64,000 nt of DNA. Source: Pascua guehoae (taxonomy: Eukaryota; Basidiomycota; Tremellomycetes; Trichosporonales; Trichosporonaceae). The first letter of the stretch is position 1, and the number at the start of each line of letters is the position of its first letter. A model generated the notes under the pieces. It was not told the origin of the DNA and did not search any database. It saw only the letters and a list, made by a program, of their open reading frames with translations. The translations under genes and the position numbers were made by a program. The DNA lies in the NCBI GenBank assembly GCA_001600415.1, contig BCJX01000004.1, positions 422,220 to 486,219 on the forward strand, read 5' to 3'. Positions 49,355-60,230 of this stretch are shown here, one piece after another.

Positions 49355-51670
49355 ATGGCGTCTTTCCCTCAGGCCACTCCTTACAATCCCGTTCAACCAG
49401 AGCAGCACGCCCCTTTGCTGTCTGAACCGTCTTCGCAACCATCAGGCTCGCATGGCGCGTCACCGGCCCCCAGCTATGGCAACAATGCCCAGCCCGCTCA
49501 AGACTGGGACAACTGGTACAGCAAGCCCTCGTACGAGGACCCATTTGCTTCTGGCGGGCCAGCGTCGTATCAAGATCCGGGCGGCAAGAAGTCGTACAGC
49601 GACGATCCGTTTGCCACACCTGCGCACTATGGGAGCGGCTATGGAGACCCGAACCACACACCCATTCCCCTCGAGGGCGACGTTGCGCCTGGTGGAGCTG
49701 GAGCCTATCGCCAGCAGGACGATCCCTACCGCCAACCCAATGATCCCTACCGCCAGAACAGTGCCGACTACCCCTATGCGGCCAACGCCGATCCCGTCTA
49801 CTACGACCGGGCCAACACCGGATCCAACTCGAACCTTCACGACGACGACAACATTGAACTGCGGCCGCTGACCAGCAAGTCGTACGACTACGAGCCCGTC
49901 CAGAGCACATCTCGGTTTGCTCCGGCTCCTCCGCACCGTGACACTGTTGCTGAACAACTGCTGTTTGCGACTGGCGTTGACCGCATTCTTCGGCTCCTCC
50001 GAATCAAGCCCCCAGCCAACGTCCAGGAGGCTGTCCGCAGGAAGCGGGAAGGTCTGGGGGGCCAGAGGTTCCCAGTTGCAACGTGGACGTTGACTCTGAG
50101 TAGGTTGACCTTGACACTGCCCATTTGCCCATCTGACCCCCCAACAGTCATGTGCATGGTAATGATCTACGAGCTGGTGCAGAATGCGCATTTCACCGGC
50201 AGTCCGATCCAGACCAAGGTAAGCGAGTCGAGCGTGATGAGCAGACCCCGAGCTCACCGTTTAGCCCACCTTCAACTACATGATCGGCCCCTCGGGAGGC
50301 GTGCTGATCAACATTGGTGCGCGGTTCATCCCGTGCATGAAGAATGTTGCCGCAATCCCGCCGAGCTTTCAGATGCAGTGCATCACGGACACGTCCGCGT
50401 GAGTTGCGGGAGTTACGCGACGGTTGGAGTGCATTGCTAACACTCAGAACCGCCACGACGACTTGCGGACTGGAAGAGATCTGTGGCCACGGAGGCTTTG
50501 GCGGTGGTGACCCGAACCGTCAGTTATGCTCGATGGTGCGATACAATGTCACTGACAGTGCAGAGTCCTGGCGCTTCATCGTCCCCATCTTCATGCACGT
50601 TGGAATCGTTCACCTGGCACTCAACATGTTTGGCCAGGTTACACTCGGCTCTGCAATGGAGCGTGAACTAGGTTAGGCTCTACATACTCCACTCCAAAAG
50701 AGCGGCACCAGGACTGATACAACAGGGTCCATTCCGTTCCTCATGGTTTACTTCGCCGGCGGCATCTACGGCTTCATTCTCGGCGGCAACTTTGCACTCA
50801 CTGGCATCCCGTCTGCTGGCGCGAGTGGTGCCATCTTTGCTATCGTAAGGCTGTCATGTCTGGGGCACAAGCTGACCAGCCCAGGAAGCATGTGCTGTCG
50901 TCAACCTCATCATGCACTGGAAGTATGAAGACCGGCCAAAGTTCAAGGTAAGCAAGATGACCCAGCCCTGCACTCTGCCTTCTCTGGGGCAGAAGAGTAC
51001 CGATACTGACCAAACAAGGCAATGATGTTCGCCATCGAATTGATCATTGTCATTGGAATGGGATATATGTGAGTTCCCCGCCAGCGTTTATTGTTGCCGC
51101 ACGATCACTGACCTCAGCCCCTTTGCGGTCGATGGACTCGCACATCTGGGCGTAAGTCGTCCGAACAAGCCGATATGGCTCCGCTGGGATGTTTGCTCAC
51201 CCCTATTACAGGGATTTGCAATGGGGCTCCTGTTGGGCACCATCTGCGTCCGCTCTGTCACCGAAACTCGACGCCATAGCATGGCAATCTGGGTGGCGCG
51301 AGGCTTGGCTGTGCCTCTAATCATCTTGGCGTTTGTCTTGACGACCAAGAACTTTTGTAAGTGGCCGACTGGCAATGTTCGTGAGAATCTGTCGTGCTGA
51401 CATGGTATTCCAGACACCGACGACCCGGTAAGCATACGGCAGATGACACAAGCGGTGGGCAACGCGAAAGCTGACTTTTTTCCTCTAGAATGCGGCGTGC
51501 AAATGGTGCAAGTTCCTGTCCTGCTTCCCAACGGAGGCCAACAATCGTTGCACAGGAACTGTGAGTTTTGTGCCTCGTTCCAGGCTCCCTTCTGGCCCAA
51601 TGTTTTTGAGTTGTGCCAAGGTGTTTCGGGCAGTTGCGTATGCCCCGACATTGCTTGGCAGGCCCCGTAG
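49355..51670 (+). CDS. Rhomboid-family intramembrane serine protease
   Basis: Thirteen exons (49355-50099, 50148-50218, 50265-50398, 50448-50518, 50564-50671, 50726-50844, 50885-50947, 51019-51068, 51118-51151, 51212-51356, 51414-51427, 51489-51560, 51662-51670); 544 aa. The first 200 residues are a Pro/Tyr/Asp-rich disordered cytosolic tail with repeated DPYRQ. Then come seven or so helices: YMIGPSGG, HVGIVHLALNMFGQ (His and Asn of helix 2), SIPFLMVYFAGGIYG, the active-site loop GASGA with Ser410, and GLAHLGGFAMG with His463; these two form the catalytic dyad. The enzyme cuts transmembrane substrates, and its long cytosolic tail suggests Golgi or endosomal regulation (inferred). The Cys-rich end (CKWCKFLSCFP) recurs in fungal homologues. 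Confidence 0.92.
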
Positions 51671-54102
51671 TCGTTGTCAGCACCGGAACAGGGTGCCGAG
51701 TAGATGGCTGCGCGGGGGAGGCGCTTGGAGATGATAATAAGGAACGGTGTAAATAGGTTTATCGGCCCGGCTGACACTCAGGGACTCGTCACGACTTCAA
51801 CCACATCGTAGACGGGCTATACCCGCAACTCTCCAGCTCGAGTCAGAGCTGCGATAGAGACATGATGAGCAAGAAGAGAAAAAAAGAGGTTCAACAAAAT
51901 AGAGGACATTGCCAAAGTGAGAGACCTGTATCCATGACCGAGTACGACCGAGCACTGCTCTCGGCAAGAACAATTGTGGTGGGCGCGCTGGACGCGACTT
52001 GGGGATATTGTTTAGATCACAAACCCCCTCTATATCCCTGGTATCCCGTTCCTTTTTGTACTTGCCCGACGAGCCGATAGCATGCCGATGGGGAGTGTGG
52101 GGGAGACTGATGGCTTTGTGGAGAAGCGCGCGACAAGGTTTGGCTGGTTGCAAGTGTGTGGTGAAGGGAGAGTGAGATGGTGAGATGGTGAGATGTGAAT
52201 GTCAGGCTCACCTGTGTCACCGGGATGCAAATCCGGAACCTGTGTGGCGAGAGTGGCGCGTGTGGGGCGCATGGCGTTTTTTCTGCGATGGAATGTCCAT
52301 TTGCTCATGCGCTCACTCGTTCACGCGCTAGGAACAAAGATTTCTCCTACCTTTTCTAATCCAGCCGGCGCTTATTGGCCTAGAATGAACCAGTGAGGAC
52401 CGGTGCCTCGTTGTGGGGTGCGATGGGGAACAATGGTGACGTCCGGCTAGAGGCTTAAGCGGGGACTATCGAGCAATGTCGAGGGTCAGCGATGGCAACG
52501 TGTTCGGTGATAGTCGGTACTGTTCCCTGAGGGCTTGACATGCATCCTGTACCGCAGCGATCCTTGGAGTGATCCTTTGGTTTGAGTCGCCGCACCCATC
52601 CAGACGCCTGTGGAAGGGGAGGCGTGGCGCCCGAGGTCCCTTGACGACCGGCCAAATGGCAAATGGAGATGCCACAACATGCCCGCAACAATTGGGTGCG
52701 GTCGCGTGGCACATGGCGCCCGGCTCCGAGTTTGGTTGCCGAGGGGCGCTAGGGTACGAGTTGTGTGAGGGCGTGTGTGTGTGTACCGCCAAAACAGGAG
52801 AACAAGCCAGCCCAAAAAAAAAAAAAAAAAATTGCGGAGGCATTGGTTTGTCGCGCCCTCTGCCGCCGTGCTTTGACCCTTTGGCCGTGCGCCCTGTCAT
52901 CCCGCCCATGTGTCCAACTTTGCCTTTGTCTTTCCCAAGCCCAAGCGCCCAAAGCGCATGCCCCCGTGGTCCCCATGCCGGTCCCCTGCCGGTCGCACAG
53001 GCGCCAATGCATGTCGCATGTCAGAGGGGAGTCTAGCCCAGCATATCAGCATGTGACGCACTCCACATGCCGGCCTGCTGCGCCACAGCTGCCCTTGTGC
53101 CCTCCCTCTGTCTCCCCCTCCCCCTCCCTCGGTTGTCCCTTGTCCCTCTTTAAACCCCTTGGCTCCTCTTTCGTTTGCCGCGGCCCACATGCCCCCACGG
53201 ACCTCCTATTGCCCTGGATTCGCCCTCACCCGATGTTTTCTTGCTGCCATTTCGGGCTCTGGTAGGCCACAATGGGGTGCCTTTGAGGCTTGGCATTTTA
53301 CCATGCACCACCTCTACCGCCGCCGTTTGCGTCATGAGGCAATCATGTGCCAATGGACCCCACCAATCACCGATTCTCTAGAGCTGGAATAACACGGCTC
53401 TGACACCGATGGGCATCCCATCCATTCGCGATGCGGTGGCTTATGTGAAGTTTACACCCCGATCACAGCGCTGCTACTGGTCGCGTTTGCGTGCTACCCG
53501 TACGGTACGGGCTCGTACTAGCAAAAGATCGCAGTCTGTGGGCCGACAACGATCGGCCAAATTCCTGGTGCCGCGTCGTATGCCAGAAACCGCGCATCAT
53601 CTTTTCTTGCACGCCATTGCGGAGCATCCGTAACGCAGCTCTACAGCTCTGCAGTTCTGCACGGCATGTACCACGCCCCCGCTCTACGCCACCTTTGCGC
53701 CGGCGGTGTCAGCCTGCCCGCTCTTGCCCCCTGGGGCCTCGCACAAGCTTTGCTTACTCTCTCCACTCCCCGCGGCCTACCCGGCGGCCTTGATGGGTTA
53801 GCGCTGGGGTCCACTCTGCCACCAATAAGCCACCGCCGAAAGACACGGGGGCCGACTCTGGTCAGGGGGTCCGGGGATCGGTCCGCGAGAGTTTAAAAGG
53901 GCCATGCCAAACAAATCTCTCCCACAAGCCCCCATCACTTGAACAGATCCCATCGCCGATCTTTCTTTCACCCTCTCCCCCCTCTCCCTCTCTCTCTCTC
54001 TCTTGTCACATCATCCACAAAGCCTAGCACGGCGCTACATATCCACCCCACCCTCTCTCTTTCTTTCGACTTTGCCTTCTACCCTTGTTCTACACCACCA
54101 CC
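51671..54102. other. Spacer upstream of the acetate transporter
   Basis: About 2.4 kb, no gene recognised. A 17-A run lies at about 52804-52821. TTTAAAAGG at 53894-53902 is a TATA-like candidate about 200 bp before the ATG at 54103. From 53965 to 54100 the sequence is strongly CT-rich, a typical leader of a highly expressed fungal gene. Confidence 0.5.
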
Positions 54103-55065
54103 ATGTCTTCCACAAACGGCTCCAACACGCTCCCCGAGCACAAGGTCGGCCAGAACGACGTTATTGACAACAACTACAACGCTGGCACCGGCGTCTCGCG
54201 CTTCATCACCCCCGGCGGTCACCCTCTCGACACCAGCCAGCCGGCGTTCCCCGTCTTCCACCGCAAGTTTGCCAACCCGGCTCCTCTCGGTCTCCTTGCG
54301 TGAGTAGAGTTGGCCTGCGTGCTCACCACACTTGTGGATCTGATCGCCATCCTGGTCCCATGCTTGCTTACGTTGATGGTATGCTCACACCATACAGTTT
54401 CGGCGGTACCACCTTTGTCCTTTCGCTCTTCAACGCCCAGGCCCGTGATGTGACGCACCCCAACGTCATTCTCGGTCTCGCTCTCGCCTACGGCGGTCTC
54501 GCCCAGTTCATTGCTGGTATCCAGGAGTGGGCCATGGGTAACACCTTTGGTTCTACCGCTTTCACCTCGTACGGTGCTTTCTGGGTCTCGTTCTCCGTCT
54601 TCTACATCCCCCAGTTCGAGGTCACGGCCGCATACACGTCCAAGAAGGAGCTCGACTCGGCTCTCGGCATCTACCTGACAATGTGGGCGTAAGTATCTTT
54701 GTTGGCCAAACATCGGTTGGGTCGCTTGGTTGCAATGGCTGACGGAATACAGGATCGTCACCCTCATCTTCCTGCTCGGCACCTTCCGCTCTTCGGTCTC
54801 CCTCTTCCTCGTCTTCTTCTTCCTTGAAATCACCTTCTGGGTCCTCGCTGCCGGTCACTTTACGGAGAACATTACCGTCACCAAGGTCGGCGGTGGTCTC
54901 GGTGTTGTAAGTTTCAACTACCCCTTCTACTCCTCCACACTCTTTCACACGCTTACTCCTTCACAGGTCACCGCCTTCTGCGCCTTCTACACTGCTCTCG
55001 CAGGCCTTCTCACCCCCGACACCAGCTACGTGACATTGCCCGTCGGCAACCTCGCGCCCAAGTAA
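54103..55065 (+). CDS. GPR1/FUN34/YaaH-family acetate (ammonium) transporter
   Basis: Four exons: 54103-54299, 54398-54688, 54753-54906, 54967-55065; 246 aa, normal for the family. The signature NPAPLGL (residues 58-64) is followed by six helices, including TTFVLSLFNAQARDV, ILGLALAYGGLAQFIAGIQEW, FTSYGAFWVSFSVFYIP, LIFLLGTFRSS, FFFLEITFWVLAAG and CAFYTALAGLL. Yeast Ady2/Ato proteins carry acetate-proton and are tied to ammonium export and growth on non-fermentable carbon. Codons are biased to C-ending, and the long CT-rich leader suggests strong expression. An in-frame ATG 18 nt upstream gives a weaker context (MFYTTT); the CACCACCATG start was chosen. Confidence 0.94.
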
Positions 55066-56620
55066 ACGCATGGAGGAGACGAAGAGGACGCGGAGGAGTT
55101 GGTATAATGGAGGATGGAAGTGGACGGACAAGATCGGCGAGGGTTGCTCATATTTGGGTGGAGGTGGCGCTTTTCTGTGCCTATGACCATGGCGATGGTA
55201 CTAGCTGTGTATGCAGACTGTGATATGATGCGTTTTGGCCTCCTCGCTCGCAGAGGACGGCTGTACGAAGCGTCTTGGGCAGGAGGAGGGGATGAGGAGG
55301 AGGTTGACTGGGCGATCCTCTGTTGGTGGCTGTGCCACACGCTCTGCCTCCGTTGTCGGTGCAGCACTCGTCACCACTTGTACAGCACGGGCCAGGCATT
55401 CAGTACCCGCTCGACGCACGCCCAGATGTCGAAGCATGGACGCGTATTCGAATGCGACGACACGACCGAGCCACCGTTTATGCCGCCAAATTCTCAGCCA
55501 GTGGTGCCACAAACACGAATTTGTAATGGAATATATTAGAAATGCCTCCGCCCCTGAATATACTAATCGAAAAAAAACACACAACCTCAGGGTCCACCAT
55601 TGCTGCCGGCGGCCCGGGCCGCCCGTTGGCGGCTAGTGGGTCACGCGGGGTGGCGTAAACAAAACAAACATGTTTCACCAGCATGTGGGGAAGGAAGCCT
55701 CAGCCTCGGCAGCAGATTGGTCCACCATCCGCATTGTGATCCAAACACTACCCAACCGCAAGTCCTCTACCGCAAGCGCGCTTCTAGCCCCATCAGTCAG
55801 CATGTCTGGCCACTAGAGTACTAGCATGCCCGCCCATTCACGACTGCAACCGTAAGTCGGACCATGGACGAGGACGGCGCCGAGATGCGGAACATCCACC
55901 CCAGCGTTTGCCACCCAATGGCCTGGACGTCCTACCCTACCCGACTCTGGCGTCGCAACTCATTTTTAGTGCGTCCACATGAGTTGTAGTCACCGCACGA
56001 CGCACCACAAGGCCGCTCCCAGAGCCTTGGCGACGCCGTCCCGGCTGCCGGCTAGCTACAAGCTGGAGGGAAGGTATGCGGGCGTCAAGCCAGCGAGCAC
56101 ACAGCACACCAATTCATGTGTCTCACACCCGCTACGTCTACCTAACCCCCATAATGCTGTTCTCACTTGCTAGTGTGTGCCGACGGTACCCAAAGCCATT
56201 TTCAAACTCGTGCATGCCCCACCTGAACATGCCTGCCTTGGCCTTCATTCTGTCTTTCTAATGGGGTACTTACCCGAACACGCTCCGCAAGTTCCCACAC
56301 CATCACGCATGGCGATAGGACGTATTTGCACGAGAGGGTGGTGGCACCAGCCCGCGCGTTGGCTTGGCGAGCTGCATCCGATGACCTGCTCCCTGCTCAC
56401 TCGTCCTCGGCAGTGCCGTCCCCGGTGATTGACAAAGACGGCCGGGGCAGCTACTGGGGAAGGTGTCGGCAGAAGCATCTTGGGCCAGGCGAATCTGTGC
56501 GATGAGCACCGATCCAAGAGTATACGCTCGCGACGATGCCCCAAGTATGTCAATCATCTTACACACAGCCCTGACTCTAGAAATCTGCGGCGCATGCGGC
56601 GGGTATCATGGAAGCCATCA
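55066..56620. other. Spacer, no supported gene
   Basis: Separates the acetate transporter from the decayed gene on the minus strand. Overlapping frames on both strands near 55200-55600 lack motifs. Nothing else seen. Confidence 0.4.
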
Positions 56621-57796
56621 TTACCCCAATCGAAAAGAAACTCGGGGAGCGCAACCGTACTGAACATGACATTCGATATTGACGACAGACCTCGAGGTAT
56701 CGGCCGCGTGGGTGCAGGTACTCAGGCAGCTTTGGGCGAACGTCGTAAGGTTGCCGCCAGGCGGCGTACGAAGATGAACCCGCGGGCGTAGGAGGAGGTG
56801 CTCCGCGGCTGGCAACCGTAAGTAGGTGGCTACCATTCGCAGCAACGTACCTGTTCGGTTCGGCACGCTCTTGGAGACAGGACACAGGAAGTCACAATGC
56901 GTGAGATTGACAACTGATTTGAATTCCTTTCATTAGCTCAGGTCATTTACGTTGGCAGCTCACCTTGCACAAGGAACACTGGCGCACGTCGGCGTCGAAG
57001 AGGGATTCATCCGCGGCGCTCATTGCGTGTGGCGCGAGCTCTTGAGCAACTCCACGTCGCAGCCGCGGCCCCGGTAACGTCATGTCGGTGTCCCCTGCGT
57101 CTAGTGCATCGGCAGCGCAATCGTCGTCCTCATCCACGTCCTCCTCTGCTGTACGTATGATTGCGGCGACTTGGTTGTCAGCATGCCCCCAGCTCCCATC
57201 ACATACGCTGTGGCAGTTCACCAGGATAACGCCGCACATCGGACGTGCCGTCGGGCCGACAGCCAACGCCCGTTTGATGCGCGAAGTGTGGCGCTCCATC
57301 TTGCGCGTCAGGTAGCACGCGAGGATGCGCCGCGCAAAGTTCGCGGCCGGATCACCAAGGTGACAGTTGGCGTCGCTCAGCGCCGTCATGGCGCGCATGG
57401 TCGATGCGAGCTCGAGGTGCTCGCGCGTGTTGTTGTCCATGTTCCGGCGTCGGCCGTCAAAGAGCAATCTCGCCGTGGCCTCGATCCAGACCTTAAGGAA
57501 GGCGGCAAGTCGAGCGGCATCGATCCGCTCTGCCGCACCGGTGACCGGGATGGACAGAAACAGCCCAGAACGTGCCGCGAGAACCTGTGCCACGGCCAAC
57601 ATGGACGGCGGGTGCACCCTGAACCGTGGGGCCGACAAGAACCACAACACCGCTCGCTGATGCTGGCAGGCCAGGTGTCGTAATAGGCCCACCGCTCGAC
57701 GGGGAGAGCTGCGGAGCCCGACCGTACTGCGACTCGAATGGTGGCGTGGTTGATGCCCATCTGCCCCAGACACTCTTGTGGTGAGTGGTACGACAT
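56621..57796 (-). pseudogene. Decayed paralogue (copy A) of the unknown CX2C-finger family
   Basis: Clear relative of the intact gene at 60227-61375. Shared blocks: VRSGSAALPV..W.YY.TWPA, VHPPSMLAVAQVLAAR, IPVTGAAERIDAARLAAFL, LLFDGRR, REHLELASTMRA, FARRILACYLTRKMERHTSRIKRA, AEEDVDE, LRRGVAQELAPHAM and RQCSLCK. Against the intact copy it has lost about 45 nt after TWPA, with the frame broken; a second shift occurs just before VHPPS; and a one-base loss near 57215 breaks the GP..SDVRRYP block. After splicing, the second half of the finger reads FLCPVSK, so one ligand Cys is gone. Intron positions (GTATGT, GTGAGCTGCC and GTACGTTG donors) are conserved with the other copy. The promoter seems to survive: TATATAAAGG at 57935-57944 on the same strand. 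Sequencing error could explain single-base shifts but not the deletion. Confidence 0.7.
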
Positions 57797-59363
57797 TGTG
57801 GGAGTTGGCCGGTTCGGGTCGTTGACAATTATATGGGGGGACGCACCTGGCGTCGGTGATGTTGGGAAGCTAACCTGGTATTAAAGCGTTAACTGTTAAA
57901 GCGTTAACTGTTGACCCAGTTGGTGATACCTTCCTTTATATAGAACTACAACTTCATGGGTACCTGGGAACGGCGGGGTGGGGGGGGGGGGGGGGGGTTG
58001 CCGCGTTTGTCCCCAGTCGCTGCGTGTCGGCGGCATCATGCCGTGAGCATGTTTTGGTGTGATGAGGAGAGCTCCGGTTACCATGCCCTAGTTCCTTGGG
58101 CGTTTATGCCTTGGACATGTGCCTAAACAACTCCACAAATGGAGCACCGAGAGCGGGCAGAGCCGCACTGTCGTGAGATATTTGAGAAAGCGCCCCACCG
58201 GGAGAGGGGGTGAGATATGAGGGTGTCTCTCGGGTGTGGTCTCCAAGGAAGGTGGATCTCCAAGGAAGGTGGATCTCCAAGGAAGGTGGATCTCCAAGGA
58301 AGGTGGGTCTCCAAGGAAGGTGGGTCTCCAAGGAAGGTCTCCAAGGAAGGTTGGTGAAATGTCTCAGGCAATGCAGATTTCCCATGTGGAGATGTAGCTG
58401 CGTATGGTCACTTACTTGCTGTGCGCTCCTTTCACGCTTGCCCTTGACTCTGCCAGGCCTGTGCCGGGCAAGGTATTAACCTCGGTACGTGGGGCATCCT
58501 AAACCAAGACAGGGGCGAGCTCCAGAGTTGCCAGGCGTTGATGACAGCGCTAGCTACCTGGCAGATGACGAGAACCCACTTACTCAGCTCACCTGGGAGC
58601 CAAGCAGTAAACACACTGGCTCGCGTCATCGTAACACTCCATGGAACCACTCTTACTCACGTCACCTTAACATTCCACAGCAACTCGAACATGGCACAGT
58701 GTTCCTGCACTGTTTATCCAATCAACCATAACTAATTGCCTGACGCTCGCGTTCGCGTCGCTGCGGAGACTGTGCAAACCCTCAGTGCGTCAAAGGCGGA
58801 TGAGGTGATGTGTGGAACGGGAGTGTCCACCGGGGAAGAAAAAGCAGCTATGGGGGCGCAACAAGAAAACGCTGCCTGACAAGGTTCAATAAATTGTCCC
58901 AGCAATTAGCAGCTGCCGTGTGCGCGGCGCGATTTTAAATTGGGATGGTATGACCACTGACTTGGATGCCAGCCCCATGCCATCGTCGCTTGACATCACC
59001 CACCCCTCTGACAATCTCTGACCTTCCTCCAAAGAAAGCAGTCCCTGAAGCCGTCGAGGTGGCGACGCCATGGGACTTCCCAGGTAATATTATCGTTCAC
59101 GTCTGGGACGCATACTATATATACACCCGTACCCTCCCATCTTCTCGATTCTCGCTCATCTTTTTCATCTCTCCATTCCTTCACAGCCCTAAACAGTGCC
59201 ATTAAATTGTTCACTACATGTCCTAACACTCCTTTTGCTCCTTAACCAACACAACTCCCTAGCCCTTTACTCAATTCCCCCTTCCTAAACAAAATTGCCC
59301 ACACGCGGTCGGTAATACAGAACACGCCCGCAACCGGTCACATCAATAGGGAAACGCCCGTTG
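57797..59363. other. Divergent spacer between copy A and the next gene
   Basis: Contains a 15-bp direct repeat (GTTAAAGCGTTAACT type) at 57884-57912, a TATA box for the minus-strand gene, a run of 18 G near 57979, the 17-bp minisatellite, and a TATA-like CTATATATAC at 59115-59124 pointing to the plus-strand gene. No gene recognised. Confidence 0.5.
58238..58350. repeat. 17-bp minisatellite (CTCCAAGGAAGGTGGAT)n
   Basis: Six full copies plus a shortened one, near-perfect, with GGAT/GGGT variants. Minus-strand frames through it read as Leu/Pro/Trp repeats in three phases (LPWRSTFLGDPPSLEIH type), which is a by-product of the 17-bp period and not a protein. Confidence 0.85.
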
Positions 59364-60230
59364 ATGGAAGTCCCGTTTCAAATGGCTTTCATCGCCCACC
59401 CCCCACCAAGTATAGTATCCCTCCGGCCCGCCAGTACCAATGGGCACCAGGACCCCGACCAAATGGCCGCTCTGGTCTTCGAGGACGACACGTTCCTTTC
59501 CGTGATGGAGAAAACGCGTTTCAACATATCCAACGACTTTCGTGCTTATTATCAACAACGGGACCCGTCCACCCGCTCGCGTCAAAGGCATCCTCGCTCG
59601 ACTCCAACCCGAGTGGACCACAAAAGGCCATATCAACCACGCCGTGGCTGGGCTGCTCCGATGGTTAGAGATATTCCACATCATGCTGCAGGGCACTGTA
59701 CCCGCTGGCTTGTCGCGGAGGACGTTCTTCCGCCAACCATTCAAGACGGATACGAGCTGCTGGTTATATACCATTCGCGCACGCTTCTCGAGCTGCACTC
59801 GTACCACGACGAGGACTGCAGTGAGTCCCAATAATCCCAACGTGTCGCAAAGTGTAGCGACGGGCGGCGCCGTGCTGACGTTGCCGCAGGCGCGTGTGCA
59901 AGCGGCCGGGCGTGCGTCCCCGCAGCCATTGCCGCCGACGTGGGCGCCATGGCACAGGCGTCCGAACCCATGACGCCTGCCTCTCTGCCAACCGTGTTGC
60001 CGATCGCGTCGCCCATGAGAATGCTGTCGCAACCGGTCAGCAGCTGGCACAGCAGGTGGTTTCCATGCCACCGTCAAAAGGAGCGTGACGTCGCGAAGAA
60101 AAAAAGCAATGTATACGCAATCTTGCGTACGACGTCCTCAATGTATACGCAATCTTGCGTACGACGTCCAACCAGGCCCGACCGCCGCCAGGCCTTGTTC
60201 GGGAACTGGTGCCTCTCGTGGCTACAATGA
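59364..60230 (+). CDS. Unknown gene, exon structure unresolved (possibly decayed)
   Basis: A TATA-like box at 59115-59124 and a CT-rich leader precede an ATG at 59364 (MEVPFQMAFIAHPPP... ALVFEDDTFLSVMEKTRFNISNDF). Then two frames compete. With a 46-nt intron (donor GTGCTT after NDF, acceptor TCAAAG) the next block reads RILARLQPEWTTKGHINHAV and GLLRWLEIFHIMLQG. The original frame instead gives the later block EDVLPPTIQDGYELLVIYHS and DEDC, which ends at a strong donor (A then GTGAGT at 59821) spliced to GCAG near 59889. No intron of plausible length restores the frame between the two blocks, so a frameshift or pseudogene is possible. I do not recognise any domain. The downstream frame would stop at 60230, overlapping the next ATG. 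Confidence 0.35.
60107..60170. promoter_or_regulatory. Twin 32-bp repeat with perfect palindromes
   Basis: Two adjacent 32-bp copies. Each holds TACGCAATCTTGCGTA, a 7-bp perfect inverted repeat with a 2-bp centre (60114-60129 and 60146-60161). The pair lies 66-120 bp before the ATG of the intact unknown gene. The arrangement resembles a double binding site for a dimeric factor; this is inference. It could instead be coding for the gene upstream if that frame is real. Confidence 0.5.

Noticed and set aside
55201..55584. 127-codon minus-strand frame after the acetate transporter
   Set aside because: No ATG at its start, no motif, and an equally long plus-strand frame overlaps it.
58104..58385. 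Apparent repeat protein LPWRSTFLGDPPSLEIH on the minus strand
   Set aside because: An artefact of the 17-bp minisatellite, whose period cycles through all three frames.
59343..60077. 244-codon minus-strand frame opposite the unknown gene
   Set aside because: No motif and no minus-strand promoter or splice pattern; the TATA box, leader and donor/acceptor signals all point to the plus strand.
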